This document shows positions 49,411 to 57,175 of a stretch of 64,000 nucleotides of DNA, in pieces (position 1 is the first letter of the stretch; the number at the start of each line of letters is the position of its first letter). The notes under the pieces were generated by a model, which was not told the origin of the DNA, ran no database searches, and was given only the letters and a program-made list of their open reading frames with translations. The translations under genes were made by a program, and so were the position numbers. Origin of the DNA: Chryseobacterium polytrichastri (lineage in GTDB: Bacteria; Bacteroidota; Bacteroidia; Flavobacteriales; Weeksellaceae); NCBI RefSeq assembly GCF_900142445.1, contig NZ_FRAV01000001.1, positions 62,001 to 126,000 of the forward strand, read 5' to 3'.

Positions 49411-51546
49411 ATGGAAAAAAAGATTATTTGCTTAGGAGGGCTTGTATTCTCCGTAACTGTTTTAGCTCAAAATAAGTCTACCGTTAATGATACGGTGAAG
49501 TCTGAGAGGCTAGAAGAAGTAATTGTTTCGGCAACAAGATCTCCTGAAATTGTAAAGAAAACAGCGGCTACAGTTACTATTCTTAAGAGAAAGGATATTG
49601 AGCAGCAATCCCTTATTTCTCCAGATCTGAGTAATATTCTAGCTTATCGTGTTCCCGGACTGGCGTTTGGCAATAATCTGACAGGAAATAGAGGGCAAAC
49701 GTTGAGAGGAAGAAATGTTTTGGTTATGATTGACGGCATTCCTCAATCCAGCCCTTTAAGAAATAACGATAGAGAAATACGGTCAATAGATCCATCAATA
49801 CTAGAAAGAATAGAGGTCGTAAAAGGTGCAACTTCCATCTATGGAAATGGCGCAGAAGGAGGGATTATTAATTACATCACCTTAAAAAATGCAAGTAATA
49901 AACCTATTGCCGGGAAAACAGTTTTCGGCTTTACAAGTCATGACGTTTTTGATAAAAATATGTTTAAATCTGACGGAGGAGCCGGTTACAGAATTTCGCA
50001 AAGTTTATATGGTAAACTGGGAAAAGTAGATTATTTGGTGAACGGAACCTTTACCCGAAATGGAGTGAAAATAGATGGAGACGGGCTTGTGCAAAATCCA
50101 CGGTACGGATTAGGAGAAACCAATGTAAGCAATGCATTTGCCAAAATAGGATATGATCTTAATGAAAATAACAGGTTTGAAATAATGTATAATTATTACT
50201 CCAGCCTACAGGATTCAAAATACATTCTTGATCTTGGAAAATACGGAGAAAGACCTTCTGCAGGTAAATTGGGGGAAAGACAAGGTGCAAAGGAAGGAAC
50301 AAAATACAATCATAACGGATACCTTAAGTATACTAATAAATCTATTTTCCGTAATACATCTTTAAATACAACATTATATTTTCAGGACTTTTATACGATC
50401 TATGATTACCGAGATGCGCCTCGTTGGAAAACGGGTGGGCAATCGGCTATTTTAGAAAAAAAGTATGGCTTTCGAGCAGATTTTACTACCGAATTTAAGC
50501 AAAATGATAAGGTTACAGGTTCTCTTACCTATGGGGTTGATCTCCTTAATGAAAAAACAAGTCAACCTTTGGTAGATGGAAGGATTTGGGTTCCTGAACT
50601 CAATATGATTGCAGCAGCACCTTTCGTGCAGGGAAAATTATTTTTGACACCGGATCTCACCGTAAAAGGCGGATTACGATGGGATGAAATGCATGTGGAT
50701 GTTCCTAATTATACAACACTTCCATCTGGTAAAGATACAGCAGTAGATGTTCTTGGAGGAAAATTGAGATATAATAACCTCTCTTATAATGTAGGTTTAA
50801 GCTACACGGCGATTGATCTTTTTCAACCTTTTACATCCTATTCAAGAGGATTTAATATTTACGATTTGGGACGTGTTTTGAGAGATGCAAAAGATAATAC
50901 ATTAGAGAAGATCAATACAGAGCCTATTGTTGTAGACAGTTACGAGATTGGTTTCAACAGTAAAATAGGAAAATCCATAGACCTGTCTGCGAGTTATTTT
51001 TACAATTATTCTAAACTAGGAGCAGATCTGGTTTCTGTAAATGGCTTTTGGGTTCCTCTAAGAGCGCCTCAGTATATCAGTGGAGTAGAAGTTTCTATTG
51101 ATGTTTATCCAACAAAAAATCTAAATATTGGAGCAAACTATACGTATCAGGAAGGAAAAGTAGATACGGATAGTGACAACAAATATGAAAAATATCTGAG
51201 CGGTGTGAGAATAGCTCCTGCTAGACTTAACTCTTATATAAAATGGAATACTAAAAACAACAAGCTTCAAATGGGGCTGTATCATATGTATTCTTTTAAA
51301 AGAGACCGTTTTGAAAAGGATGCATCGGGGAAATACCAAGAAGGAGAAGGAGCAGTTACCGATTTTAATCTCTTTAATTTTCAAGGAAGCTATAAGCTAA
51401 ATACTTTCACCACAGTAGGTTTAGGAATTGAAAATATTTTTAATAAGTCATACTATACTCCAACGGCTCAATTTACTGCAAGAGATGCAGAATACGTGAG
51501 GGGGAACGGAAGATATTATACGGTTTCGTTTAGCTTTACATATTAA
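49411..51546 (+). CDS. TonB-dependent outer-membrane receptor
   Basis: This is a 22-strand barrel that imports a scarce ligand, most likely a ferric siderophore or similar, using TonB energy. I start at the ATG at 49411 (signal MEKKIICLGGLVFSVTVLAQ), because the -7 element at 49370-49377 overlaps the only earlier start. The 711-residue protein has a TonB-box-like EEVIVSATRSPE, the plug (ILAYRVPGLAFGNNLTGNRGQTLRGRNVLVMIDGIPQSSPLRNNDREIRSIDPSILERIEVVKGATSIYGNGAEGGIINYITLK), the barrel, and a C-terminal aromatic strand. The siderophore-receptor branch fits best. Ligand unknown. Confidence 0.92.
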   Translation: MEKKIICLGGLVFSVTVLAQNKSTVNDTVKSERLEEVIVSATRSPEIVKKTAATVTILKRKDIEQQSLISPDLSNILAYRVPGLAFGNNLTGNRGQTLRGRNVLVMIDGIPQSSPLRNNDREIRSIDPSILERIEVVKGATSIYGNGAEGGIINYITLKNASNKPIAGKTVFGFTSHDVFDKNMFKSDGGAGYRISQSLYGKLGKVDYLVNGTFTRNGVKIDGDGLVQNPRYGLGETNVSNAFAKIGYDLNENNRFEIMYNYYSSLQDSKYILDLGKYGERPSAGKLGERQGAKEGTKYNHNGYLKYTNKSIFRNTSLNTTLYFQDFYTIYDYRDAPRWKTGGQSAILEKKYGFRADFTTEFKQNDKVTGSLTYGVDLLNEKTSQPLVDGRIWVPELNMIAAAPFVQGKLFLTPDLTVKGGLRWDEMHVDVPNYTTLPSGKDTAVDVLGGKLRYNNLSYNVGLSYTAIDLFQPFTSYSRGFNIYDLGRVLRDAKDNTLEKINTEPIVVDSYEIGFNSKIGKSIDLSASYFYNYSKLGADLVSVNGFWVPLRAPQYISGVEVSIDVYPTKNLNIGANYTYQEGKVDTDSDNKYEKYLSGVRIAPARLNSYIKWNTKNNKLQMGLYHMYSFKRDRFEKDASGKYQEGEGAVTDFNLFNFQGSYKLNTFTTVGLGIENIFNKSYYTPTAQFTARDAEYVRGNGRYYTVSFSFTY

Positions 51547-51684
51547 ATGATTGAATGTTGTATTCGTTTTTATGATAAGAAATAATTGATCTTTATTGTT
51601 GTATTAAAAAAATGCAGAAGTAAAATAAATAATATTTTAACATCAATAAAAGATTATTTTTACATTGAATTAAAAACAATTACC

Positions 51685-51828
51685 ATGTCAGAAAAAGAAA
51701 AGGAAGAAAATCCTCAACCGATAAAAAAAGAGGAAGAAAACACGCAAAGTATTTCTCAGAAAGGCGGTGAGCGTTCGGGGAAAACTATAAATAGTGAAAC
51801 AGCCAAAGGTGGTACGAGAGGAGGATAA
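51685..51828 (+). CDS. Small hydrophilic Gly-rich protein, unknown function
   Basis: The ATG at 51685 gives a 47-residue protein without hydrophobic segments. The first half is Glu/Lys/Pro-rich (SEKEKEENPQPIKKEEEN). The second half has two related blocks, SQKGGERSGK and AKGGTRGG, and the protein ends in Gly-Gly. The start at 51685 is preferred over the upstream frame, which has no coding character. It is followed by a terminator, so it is a separate transcript. I do not recognise the family; a C-terminal GG is reminiscent of proteins conjugated or processed at that end, but this is speculation. Confidence 0.65.
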   Translation: MSEKEKEENPQPIKKEEENTQSISQKGGERSGKTINSETAKGGTRGG

Positions 51829-51836
51829 AAATATAG

Positions 51837-51868
51837 AAGAGCCAATCATTGAGATTAGCTCTTTTTTT
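51837..51868. terminator. Terminator
   Basis: The hairpin AAGAGC-c-AAT / ATT-a-GCTCTT is followed by a T-run, between the small gene and the converging M28 gene. Confidence 0.8.
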
Positions 51869-51874
51869 GTGAAA

Positions 51875-53050
51875 TTATTTTTCAATTAAAATTTTTCTGA
51901 CAACCGTCTGACCTTCGGATTTTAATACACCAATATAAGCTCCATTTGCTAAATTTGAAATATTAATCTGAGTCTTATTTTCTTCTTTTATTAATGTATG
52001 ACCAATCATGTCAGTGATTTCAAAACTGAAATCTTTGCCTTTTTTAGGTAATTCAATGTGTAGAAAATCTTTTGCAGGATTAGGATATATTTTTATAGAT
52101 TCTAATGTATTCACTGAAAGATTTTTGGTACTTAATGTACTTGCAGTAGTTGCTACGGCAAAGTGTTGAAGTGCTCCCACAGAAGCTTTCCCAACATTGT
52201 AAATATATACAGGATCTGTATTGGCAAAAGTATCATTGGAGGTATGTGGATAGGTGCTCCTTAATTTTTCAAAATAACCCGTAATCACTTCTCCTTTTGC
52301 TTCAAAAGGCATATAATCGGTATCTTCTGCTTGGTCAATATCCGTCAAAAGAGGAGAATAAAGCCCTGTAAGTGTTACCAATTCCTGAGTAGCAGCAACT
52401 CCTGCCGCCGTATTACTAGAGTTTCCTCCCATATCTTCGTCACAAAAAACGGTATTGTTGTTATTTCCCATTTTTCCGCCTACCTGATCCAGATTAAAAA
52501 CTAATTTTATGTCTAATACTCGGTTGCTTCCTTGATAAGCTACAGTATTTGCGTAGTGTTGGCTTCCTCTTAAACCTTGCTCTTCTCCCGAAAAATGAAT
52601 AAACTTAATAGAATATTCCGTGGGAACATCTTTTAAAATTCTTGCCGCCTCCAAGATAATTGAGGTTCCGCTTCCGTTGTCATTTACTCCAGGACCATTA
52701 ATAGTATCAAAATGCCCACAAATAATCACATATTTGTTAGGATATAAGGTTCCTGTTTTGGTAATAACTAAATTTTTAGAACTTGTACTTCCAAAAGTAA
52801 AAGGGTCTTCTACAATCTGACTTGCAGAGTATCCGTATGATGCATATTTGTTTTTAAGCCAATTTAGGGCGTTCGCATTATTAGCAGAACCTGTAGTTTT
52901 GATTCCAAAATTTGAAAATTCCTGCAGGTTAGTGGTAATATTAGTTTGGGTAACCATATTGGCACGGTCTTGATAAGCTTGAATAAAGCTTTGGGCCTGA
53001 AAGTTGTAAATTGACAATGAACATAGAAAAAAGGTAGCTGATTTTATCAT
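51875..53050 (-). CDS. Secreted M28 metallopeptidase with type IX sorting domain (copy 1)
   Basis: The ATG at 53050 is chosen (signal MIKSATFFLCSLSIYNFQAQ); the longer frame starts at a TTG upstream of the promoter. The 391-residue protein has an M28 di-zinc peptidase domain (about 30-300): CGHFDTINGPGVNDNGSG (zinc His and Asp), FSGEEQGLRGSQHYA (catalytic and zinc Glu), LDQVGG, and the last zinc His in YPHTSND. The C-terminal 75 residues (IKIYPNPAKDFLHIELP ... VVRKILIEK) are a type IX sorting domain, so it is exported through the PorQ-containing system. Confidence 0.93.
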   Translation of the reverse strand: MIKSATFFLCSLSIYNFQAQSFIQAYQDRANMVTQTNITTNLQEFSNFGIKTTGSANNANALNWLKNKYASYGYSASQIVEDPFTFGSTSSKNLVITKTGTLYPNKYVIICGHFDTINGPGVNDNGSGTSIILEAARILKDVPTEYSIKFIHFSGEEQGLRGSQHYANTVAYQGSNRVLDIKLVFNLDQVGGKMGNNNNTVFCDEDMGGNSSNTAAGVAATQELVTLTGLYSPLLTDIDQAEDTDYMPFEAKGEVITGYFEKLRSTYPHTSNDTFANTDPVYIYNVGKASVGALQHFAVATTASTLSTKNLSVNTLESIKIYPNPAKDFLHIELPKKGKDFSFEITDMIGHTLIKEENKTQINISNLANGAYIGVLKSEGQTVVRKILIEK

Positions 53051-53086
53051 TCTGATTGAGTTTATTGCATTTGTGTTAATTTCAAG

Positions 53087-53131
53087 CAAATGTAGATAAT
53101 AAAAAAATCCCAAGCAAAAAACTCAGGATCT
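53087..53131 (-). promoter_or_regulatory. Promoter of M28 copy 1, in a decayed terminator
   Basis: On the minus strand TTTTTTG (53121-53115), a 20-bp spacer and TACATTTG (53094-53087) form a promoter. The -33 box lies in the loop of a former hairpin (53105-53114 / 53122-53131) that now has three mismatches in ten pairs. The intact version is at 54364-54408. Confidence 0.75.
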
Positions 53132-53153
53132 ATTAATCTTACGGGAATGAAAT

Positions 53154-54329
53154 TTATTTTTCAATAATTACTTTTCTTGTAACACTTCCGTTTTCTGTTT
53201 TCACTGTACATAAATAAGTTCCATTTACTAAAGTAGAAACATTTATTTTGGTTTGGTTTTCACCTGAAAATAATGAACGTCCACTAGCGTCAGTAATTTC
53301 AACATTAAAGGCTTTAATCTTTGTTGGTAATTCTATAGTAAGGACTTCTTTTGCAGGATTAGGATATACTTTTATAGATTCTAGTACTTTTTTTGACGAT
53401 ATATCTTTTACGCTTAAAACTGTAGTTGAAGCAACTGAAAAATGCTGCAATGCTCCAAGGGCAGCCTTTCCAACTTTAAATACATAGCCAGGATCTACAT
53501 TGGCAAAAGTATCATTTACAGTATGTTCATTATGGCTTTGAGGCGTTTCATAGAACCCTGTAATGATATCTCCATTAGCTTCAAAAGGCATATAATCTGA
53601 TGAATAGGCATTAGACATTACAGTCTGCAATGGAGAATACAAAGTAGTACAGGTTGCTAGTTGTTGGGTGAAAGATAGGGACGCTGCATTATTTCCTGGC
53701 TGCCCGCTTTGGTCACTCTCACATTTTATAGAATTACTTGGATTTGATAATTTGCCACCCACTTGATCTATATTGAAAACCAATCGTATATCTAAATCAC
53801 GTACTCCGTTTTTAAATACTACATTATTGGCGTAATGATCGCTTCCATATAATCCTTGCTCTTCGCCCGAAAAATGAATAAACTTAATAGAATATTCTGT
53901 AGGTACATCTTTTAAAATCCTTGCTGCTTCTAAGATAATAGATGTTCCACTTCCGTTATCACTTACTCCAGGACCTACAATGGTGTCGTAATGCCCACAG
54001 ATAATAACGTATTTATTAGGATAAACAGTTCCTGTTTTGGTAATGATCAGATTTTTAGAACTGAGACCTCCTGCTGTAAAAGGATCTTCTTCCATCTGGG
54101 TTACTGTATAGCCATAAGAAAGATACTTATTCTTTATCCAGTTAAAAGCATTCGTATTGGCTAGAGAACCTGTCGTTTTCACCCCCAAATTTCCAAAATC
54201 TTGCAAATTTGTGGTGATATTGGTTTGAGTAATCAGGTTGGCTCTGTCTTGATAAGCCTGAATAAAACTTTGAGCCTGTAAACTGTAAGTTGATAATGAA
54301 AGGAGTAGAAGAGTAGATAATTTTTTCAC
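53154..54329 (-). CDS. Secreted M28 metallopeptidase with type IX sorting domain (copy 2)
   Basis: This is the paralogue of the previous gene, with the same 391-residue length and order. It starts with GTG (KKLSTLLLLSLSTYSLQAQSFIQAYQDRAN). Zinc and catalytic residues are conserved: CGHYDTIVGPGVSDNGSG, FSGEEQGLYGSDHYA, IDQVGG and NEHTVNDTF. The sorting domain (IKVYPNPAKEVLTIELP ... VTRKVIIEK) is intact. It follows the rplT terminator, whose loop carries its -33 box. The two genes arose by tandem duplication, with each copy keeping a promoter of the same design. Confidence 0.93.
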   Translation of the reverse strand: MKKLSTLLLLSLSTYSLQAQSFIQAYQDRANLITQTNITTNLQDFGNLGVKTTGSLANTNAFNWIKNKYLSYGYTVTQMEEDPFTAGGLSSKNLIITKTGTVYPNKYVIICGHYDTIVGPGVSDNGSGTSIILEAARILKDVPTEYSIKFIHFSGEEQGLYGSDHYANNVVFKNGVRDLDIRLVFNIDQVGGKLSNPSNSIKCESDQSGQPGNNAASLSFTQQLATCTTLYSPLQTVMSNAYSSDYMPFEANGDIITGFYETPQSHNEHTVNDTFANVDPGYVFKVGKAALGALQHFSVASTTVLSVKDISSKKVLESIKVYPNPAKEVLTIELPTKIKAFNVEITDASGRSLFSGENQTKINVSTLVNGTYLCTVKTENGSVTRKVIIEK

Positions 54330-54363
54330 TTTTAAATAAAGTTTTATATATTTAATAATATAG

Positions 54364-54408
54364 CAAATGTAGATAATAAAAAAATCCCGAGCAAAAAACT
54401 CGGGATTT
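54364..54408 (-). promoter_or_regulatory. rplT terminator with the promoter of M28 copy 2 in its loop
   Basis: The perfect 10-bp stem AAATCCCGAG (54382-54391) / CTCGGGATTT (54399-54408) plus a minus-strand T7 run terminates rplT. Its loop supplies TTTTTTG (54398-54392), which is 20 bp from TACATTTG (54371-54364). The hairpin therefore ends one gene and starts the next. Confidence 0.8.
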
Positions 54409-54432
54409 ATATTGATAACAAAAAATTTTACA

Positions 54433-54777
54433 TTATTTTACTTGATCTACAACAGCTTTGAAAGCTTCAGGATAGTTCATAGCTAAGTCAGCTAAAACTT
54501 TTCTGTTAAGCTCGATGTTGTTCTTTTTAAGAGCTCCCATAAACTGAGAGTAAGACATTCCGTGCTCTCTAGCTCCTGCGTTGATACGCATGATCCAAAG
54601 TGATCTGAAATTTCTCTTTTTCTCTTTTCTACCACGGTAAGCATATTGCATTGCTTTTTCCACGGCATTTTTAGCTACAGTCCAAACGTTCTTTCTTCTA
54701 CCGAAAAAACCTTTAGCTTGCTTAATAATTTTCTTTCTGCGAGCTCTTGAAGCTACGGCATTTACTGATCTAGGCAT
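54433..54777 (-). CDS. rplT: 50S ribosomal protein L20
   Basis: L20 is an assembly protein of the large subunit. The 114-residue protein reads [79 protein letters not shown], an unmistakable L20 with the basic N-terminal extension. It lies 116 bp downstream of rpmI and is closed by a terminator that also hosts the next promoter. Standard length. Confidence 0.98.
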   Translation of the reverse strand: MPRSVNAVASRARRKKIIKQAKGFFGRRKNVWTVAKNAVEKAMQYAYRGRKEKKRNFRSLWIMRINAGAREHGMSYSQFMGALKKNNIELNRKVLADLAMNYPEAFKAVVDQVK

Positions 54778-54893
54778 AATTTAAATTGTTTTTTTGAAAA
54801 GGGCGGTAAACTATTTCATTACACTTATCTGCACCATTTCAGGGTTAAAATATTGAATTGTTATTCTTATAAACCGAATAAGGATTATAAAAA

Positions 54894-55091
54894 CTACTGA
54901 ATTGCTAATTGACGCTTAACGCTCTTTTCGTCCACTTTTGCAACATAAGAAGTTTGCGTAAGATTTCTCTTTTGCTTAGTTTCCTTTTTTGTCAAGATGT
55001 GGCTTTTGAAAGCATTTTTTCTTTTAATCTTACCAGTTCCGGTAAGTTTAAAACGCTTCTTAGCACCTGATTTCGTTTTTAATTTTGGCAT
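54894..55091 (-). CDS. rpmI: 50S ribosomal protein L35
   Basis: The 65-residue basic protein ([43 protein letters not shown]) is L35. Normally infC lies directly upstream. Here an alpha/beta hydrolase gene with its own terminators comes between them, so rpmI-rplT must use a separate promoter; a -7 element is at 55166. Confidence 0.98.
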   Translation of the reverse strand: MPKLKTKSGAKKRFKLTGTGKIKRKNAFKSHILTKKETKQKRNLTQTSYVAKVDEKSVKRQLAIQ

Positions 55092-55165
55092 TTTTTTGCT
55101 TTTTATTGTTTTGTTATCAATATCTCTATAGATTACCCCTAAAGGTTATTAGGAATAATAGGCTG

Positions 55166-55173
55166 CAAAATTA
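55166..55173 (-). promoter_or_regulatory. -7 element of rpmI-rplT
   Basis: On the minus strand TAATTTTG (55173-55166) lies 74 bp before the rpmI ATG. No -33 TTG at normal spacing was found. Confidence 0.5.
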
Positions 55174-55248
55174 CGAAAAAAATATGATACCTGAAAGGAA
55201 AATTTAGGCTGTGAGAGGGAAGAGTTGTAAAGTTTATTGCCTAAAGCA

Positions 55249-55282
55249 AAAACTACGAGAAACAAGAATTGCTCGTAGTTTT
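55249..55282 (-). terminator. Terminator of the alpha/beta hydrolase gene
   Basis: The 11-bp perfect stem AAAACTACGAG (55249-55259) / CTCGTAGTTTT (55272-55282) gives a U-run in the minus-strand transcript. Confidence 0.85.
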
Positions 55283-55301
55283 TTAATGTATGTAAATTAA
55301 A

Positions 55302-56123
55302 TTATGATGTAAAAAACTCTAAAAGGTCTTTATTAATTGTTGCAGCTTCAGTAGTTGGCATCCCGTGAGGAAAACCTGGATACGTAATAAGTTTACCGTT
55401 TTTCAATAATTTAATTGATTTTAATGCTGCATTTTGATAAGGTACAATCTGGTCGTCTTCTCCATGCAATACCAAAACAGGAATGTCAACGGATTGCAAA
55501 TCTTCTCTGAAATCAGTTTCAGAAAACGCTTTGATACCATCATAATGAGCAACAATACCTCCCATCATTCCTTGTCTCCACCAGTTTCTCTGGACTCCTT
55601 CTTTTACAACAGCACCTTCTCTGTTATACCCGTAGAAAGGGATAGTCAAATCGATGTAAAACTGTTGTCTGTTGTTTAATGTTTGTTCTCTGATACCGTC
55701 AAAAACTTCCATTGGAACACCGTCAGGATTACTTTCACTTTTCACCATAATTGGTGGAACAGCACTAATCAATACTGCTTTTTTTGCTCTGCCATTTGCG
55801 TATTTGTTAACATAACGGATTACTTCACCACCACCTGTTGAGTGGCCAATGTGAATAACATCTTTCAGATCAAGAAATTCTACCAATTCAGCTGCATCAG
55901 AAGCGTACTGCTCAATAGTGTGATTGTATATATTCTGGCTTGAACGTCCATGACCTCTTCTGTCGTGAGTGATTACCCTAAAGCCTTTCTGCAAGAAAAA
56001 AATCACTTGTGCATCCCAATCATCTGATGATAAAGGCCATCCGTGGTGAAACATTAATGTTGGTCCTTCTCCTTGATCTTTATAGTAAATTTCTGTTCCG
56101 TCTTTTAATTTTAGTGCGCTCAT
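55302..56123 (-). CDS. Alpha/beta hydrolase, non-haem chloroperoxidase-like
   Basis: The 273-residue cytosolic protein has MFHHGWPLSSDDWDAQ (oxyanion HG), THDRRGHGRSSQ, nucleophile Ser in IGHSTGGGEVIRY (Ser near residue 95), acid Asp in VLHGEDDQIVPY, and the final His in PGFPHGMP. The GHSTGG elbow and the length match the non-haem chloroperoxidase or esterase branch. The true substrate is probably an ester; the peroxidase name reflects a side reaction. It stands between infC and rpmI with its own promoter and terminator, apparently an inserted unit. Confidence 0.9.
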   Translation of the reverse strand: MSALKLKDGTEIYYKDQGEGPTLMFHHGWPLSSDDWDAQVIFFLQKGFRVITHDRRGHGRSSQNIYNHTIEQYASDAAELVEFLDLKDVIHIGHSTGGGEVIRYVNKYANGRAKKAVLISAVPPIMVKSESNPDGVPMEVFDGIREQTLNNRQQFYIDLTIPFYGYNREGAVVKEGVQRNWWRQGMMGGIVAHYDGIKAFSETDFREDLQSVDIPVLVLHGEDDQIVPYQNAALKSIKLLKNGKLITYPGFPHGMPTTEAATINKDLLEFFTS

Positions 56124-56182
56124 TGTTTTGTTTTTTATGTTATTAATTAATATTTAAATAATTTTCTTTGTTATTTCTAAAG

Positions 56183-56190
56183 CAAATGTA
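56183..56190 (-). promoter_or_regulatory. -7 element of the hydrolase gene
   Basis: On the minus strand TACATTTG (56190-56183) lies 59 bp before the ATG at 56123. Confidence 0.5.
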
Positions 56191-56289
56191 GAGCTAAACT
56201 TTTCATGCGAAATTGATGTATGATAAATTTTAATGATTAATTAATAAGTATCATAAATTTTATAAAATAATGAAAGAAAATTTATTATT

Positions 56290-56442
56290 TATTTAACTAC
56301 TTTAATAAAAAGTATAATTTCTCATTTTAATAATGAATGTGATAAGCTGATAAAAAATGAGATTAAATATTTAGGATATACAAGTGGATTTAAGCACAAG
56401 AATTCTTTAAAAAAAAGTCTTTCCAGATTATTTTCAATTTGA
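56290..56442 (+). pseudogene. Possible decayed coding relic in the infC-hydrolase gap
   Basis: The 56191-56511 stretch has no intact gene. In one plus frame it reads NECDKLIKNEIKYLGYTSGFKHKNSLKKSLSRLF before a TGA at 56440. This loosely recalls the second helix-turn-helix of AraC regulators (LG[FY]x..xxFxxxFK). The match is weak and the frame has no start, so it is offered only as a possible remnant. Confidence 0.25.
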
Positions 56443-56511
56443 TGCTTGGATCTTTTCAGGATGGTAAATTTGATGGATATAAATTTAAAAGAAGGAATAA
56501 TTTCAATAAAC

Positions 56512-56540
56512 AAAAAAAACCTCAAATTGCTTTGAGGTTT
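56512..56540 (-). terminator. Terminator of infC
   Basis: The stem AAACCTCAAA (56517-56526) / TTTGAGGTTT (56531-56540) has loop ttgc and an A-run on the plus strand. It ends the minus-strand thrS-infC transcript. Confidence 0.88.
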
Positions 56541-56574
56541 ATATTTTAAAGAATAGATTTAAAATCTACTTAAA

Positions 56575-57135
56575 TTATTTTGCTGGTTTTTTAGGACTCA
56601 TCATCATAATCATTCTTTTTCCTTCCAGTTTAGGCAACTGATCTACTTTTCCAACGTGCTCTAATTCCTGAGCTAGTTTTAGAAGTAAGATTTCTCCCTG
56701 ATCTTTAAAGATAATCGAACGTCCTTTAAAAAATACGTAGGTTTTCAATTTTGAACCTTCTTCTAAGAATTTTTCAGCGTGCTTTCTTTTAAACTCATAA
56801 TCATGGTCATCAGTCTGAGGTCCGAAACGGATCTCCTTTACTACCACTTTTACTTGTTTAGCTTTAAGCTCTTTCTGTTTTTTCTTTTGCTCATATAAGA
56901 ATTTTTTATATTCTAATATTCTTGCAATAAACGGTTCTGCCTTATCAGAAATTACCACAAGATCCAATTCCTGCTCTGCAGCAAATTGTCTTGCTTTATC
57001 AATTGGATAAATTCCCGGCTCTACGTTATCGCCCACTAAACGAAGCTCTCTCACACGAATTTTATCGTTGATCAAGTGTAAGTCCTCCTGTACAGGACGT
57101 CTTTGTGGGCCCCTGTTGTTAAATCTTTGTGCTAT
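56575..57135 (-). CDS. infC: Translation initiation factor IF-3 (non-canonical ATA start)
   Basis: IF-3 guards start-codon choice on the 30S subunit. The first usual start is a TTG at 57075, giving [31 protein letters not shown]. However, the same frame upstream reads [20 protein letters not shown], the basic N-terminal tail that IF-3 proteins need, back to an ATA at 57135. No ATG, GTG or TTG fits there. I therefore place the start at ATA (186 residues). IF-3 repressing its own mRNA through a non-AUG start is known in E. coli (AUU). The rest ([42 protein letters not shown]) is standard. It lies 40 bp after thrS. Confidence 0.85.
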   Translation of the reverse strand: MAQRFNNRGPQRRPVQEDLHLINDKIRVRELRLVGDNVEPGIYPIDKARQFAAEQELDLVVISDKAEPFIARILEYKKFLYEQKKKQKELKAKQVKVVVKEIRFGPQTDDHDYEFKRKHAEKFLEEGSKLKTYVFFKGRSIIFKDQGEILLLKLAQELEHVGKVDQLPKLEGKRMIMMMSPKKPAK

Positions 57136-57175
57136 TGTATTAAATTTTATTGGTTAACTTTCTATTTAGCAATAA

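Noticed and set aside
56322..56525. 67-codon minus-strand frame between infC and the hydrolase
   Set aside because: Phe/Ile/Leu-rich translation of AT-rich DNA without a family pattern; it overlaps the infC terminator.
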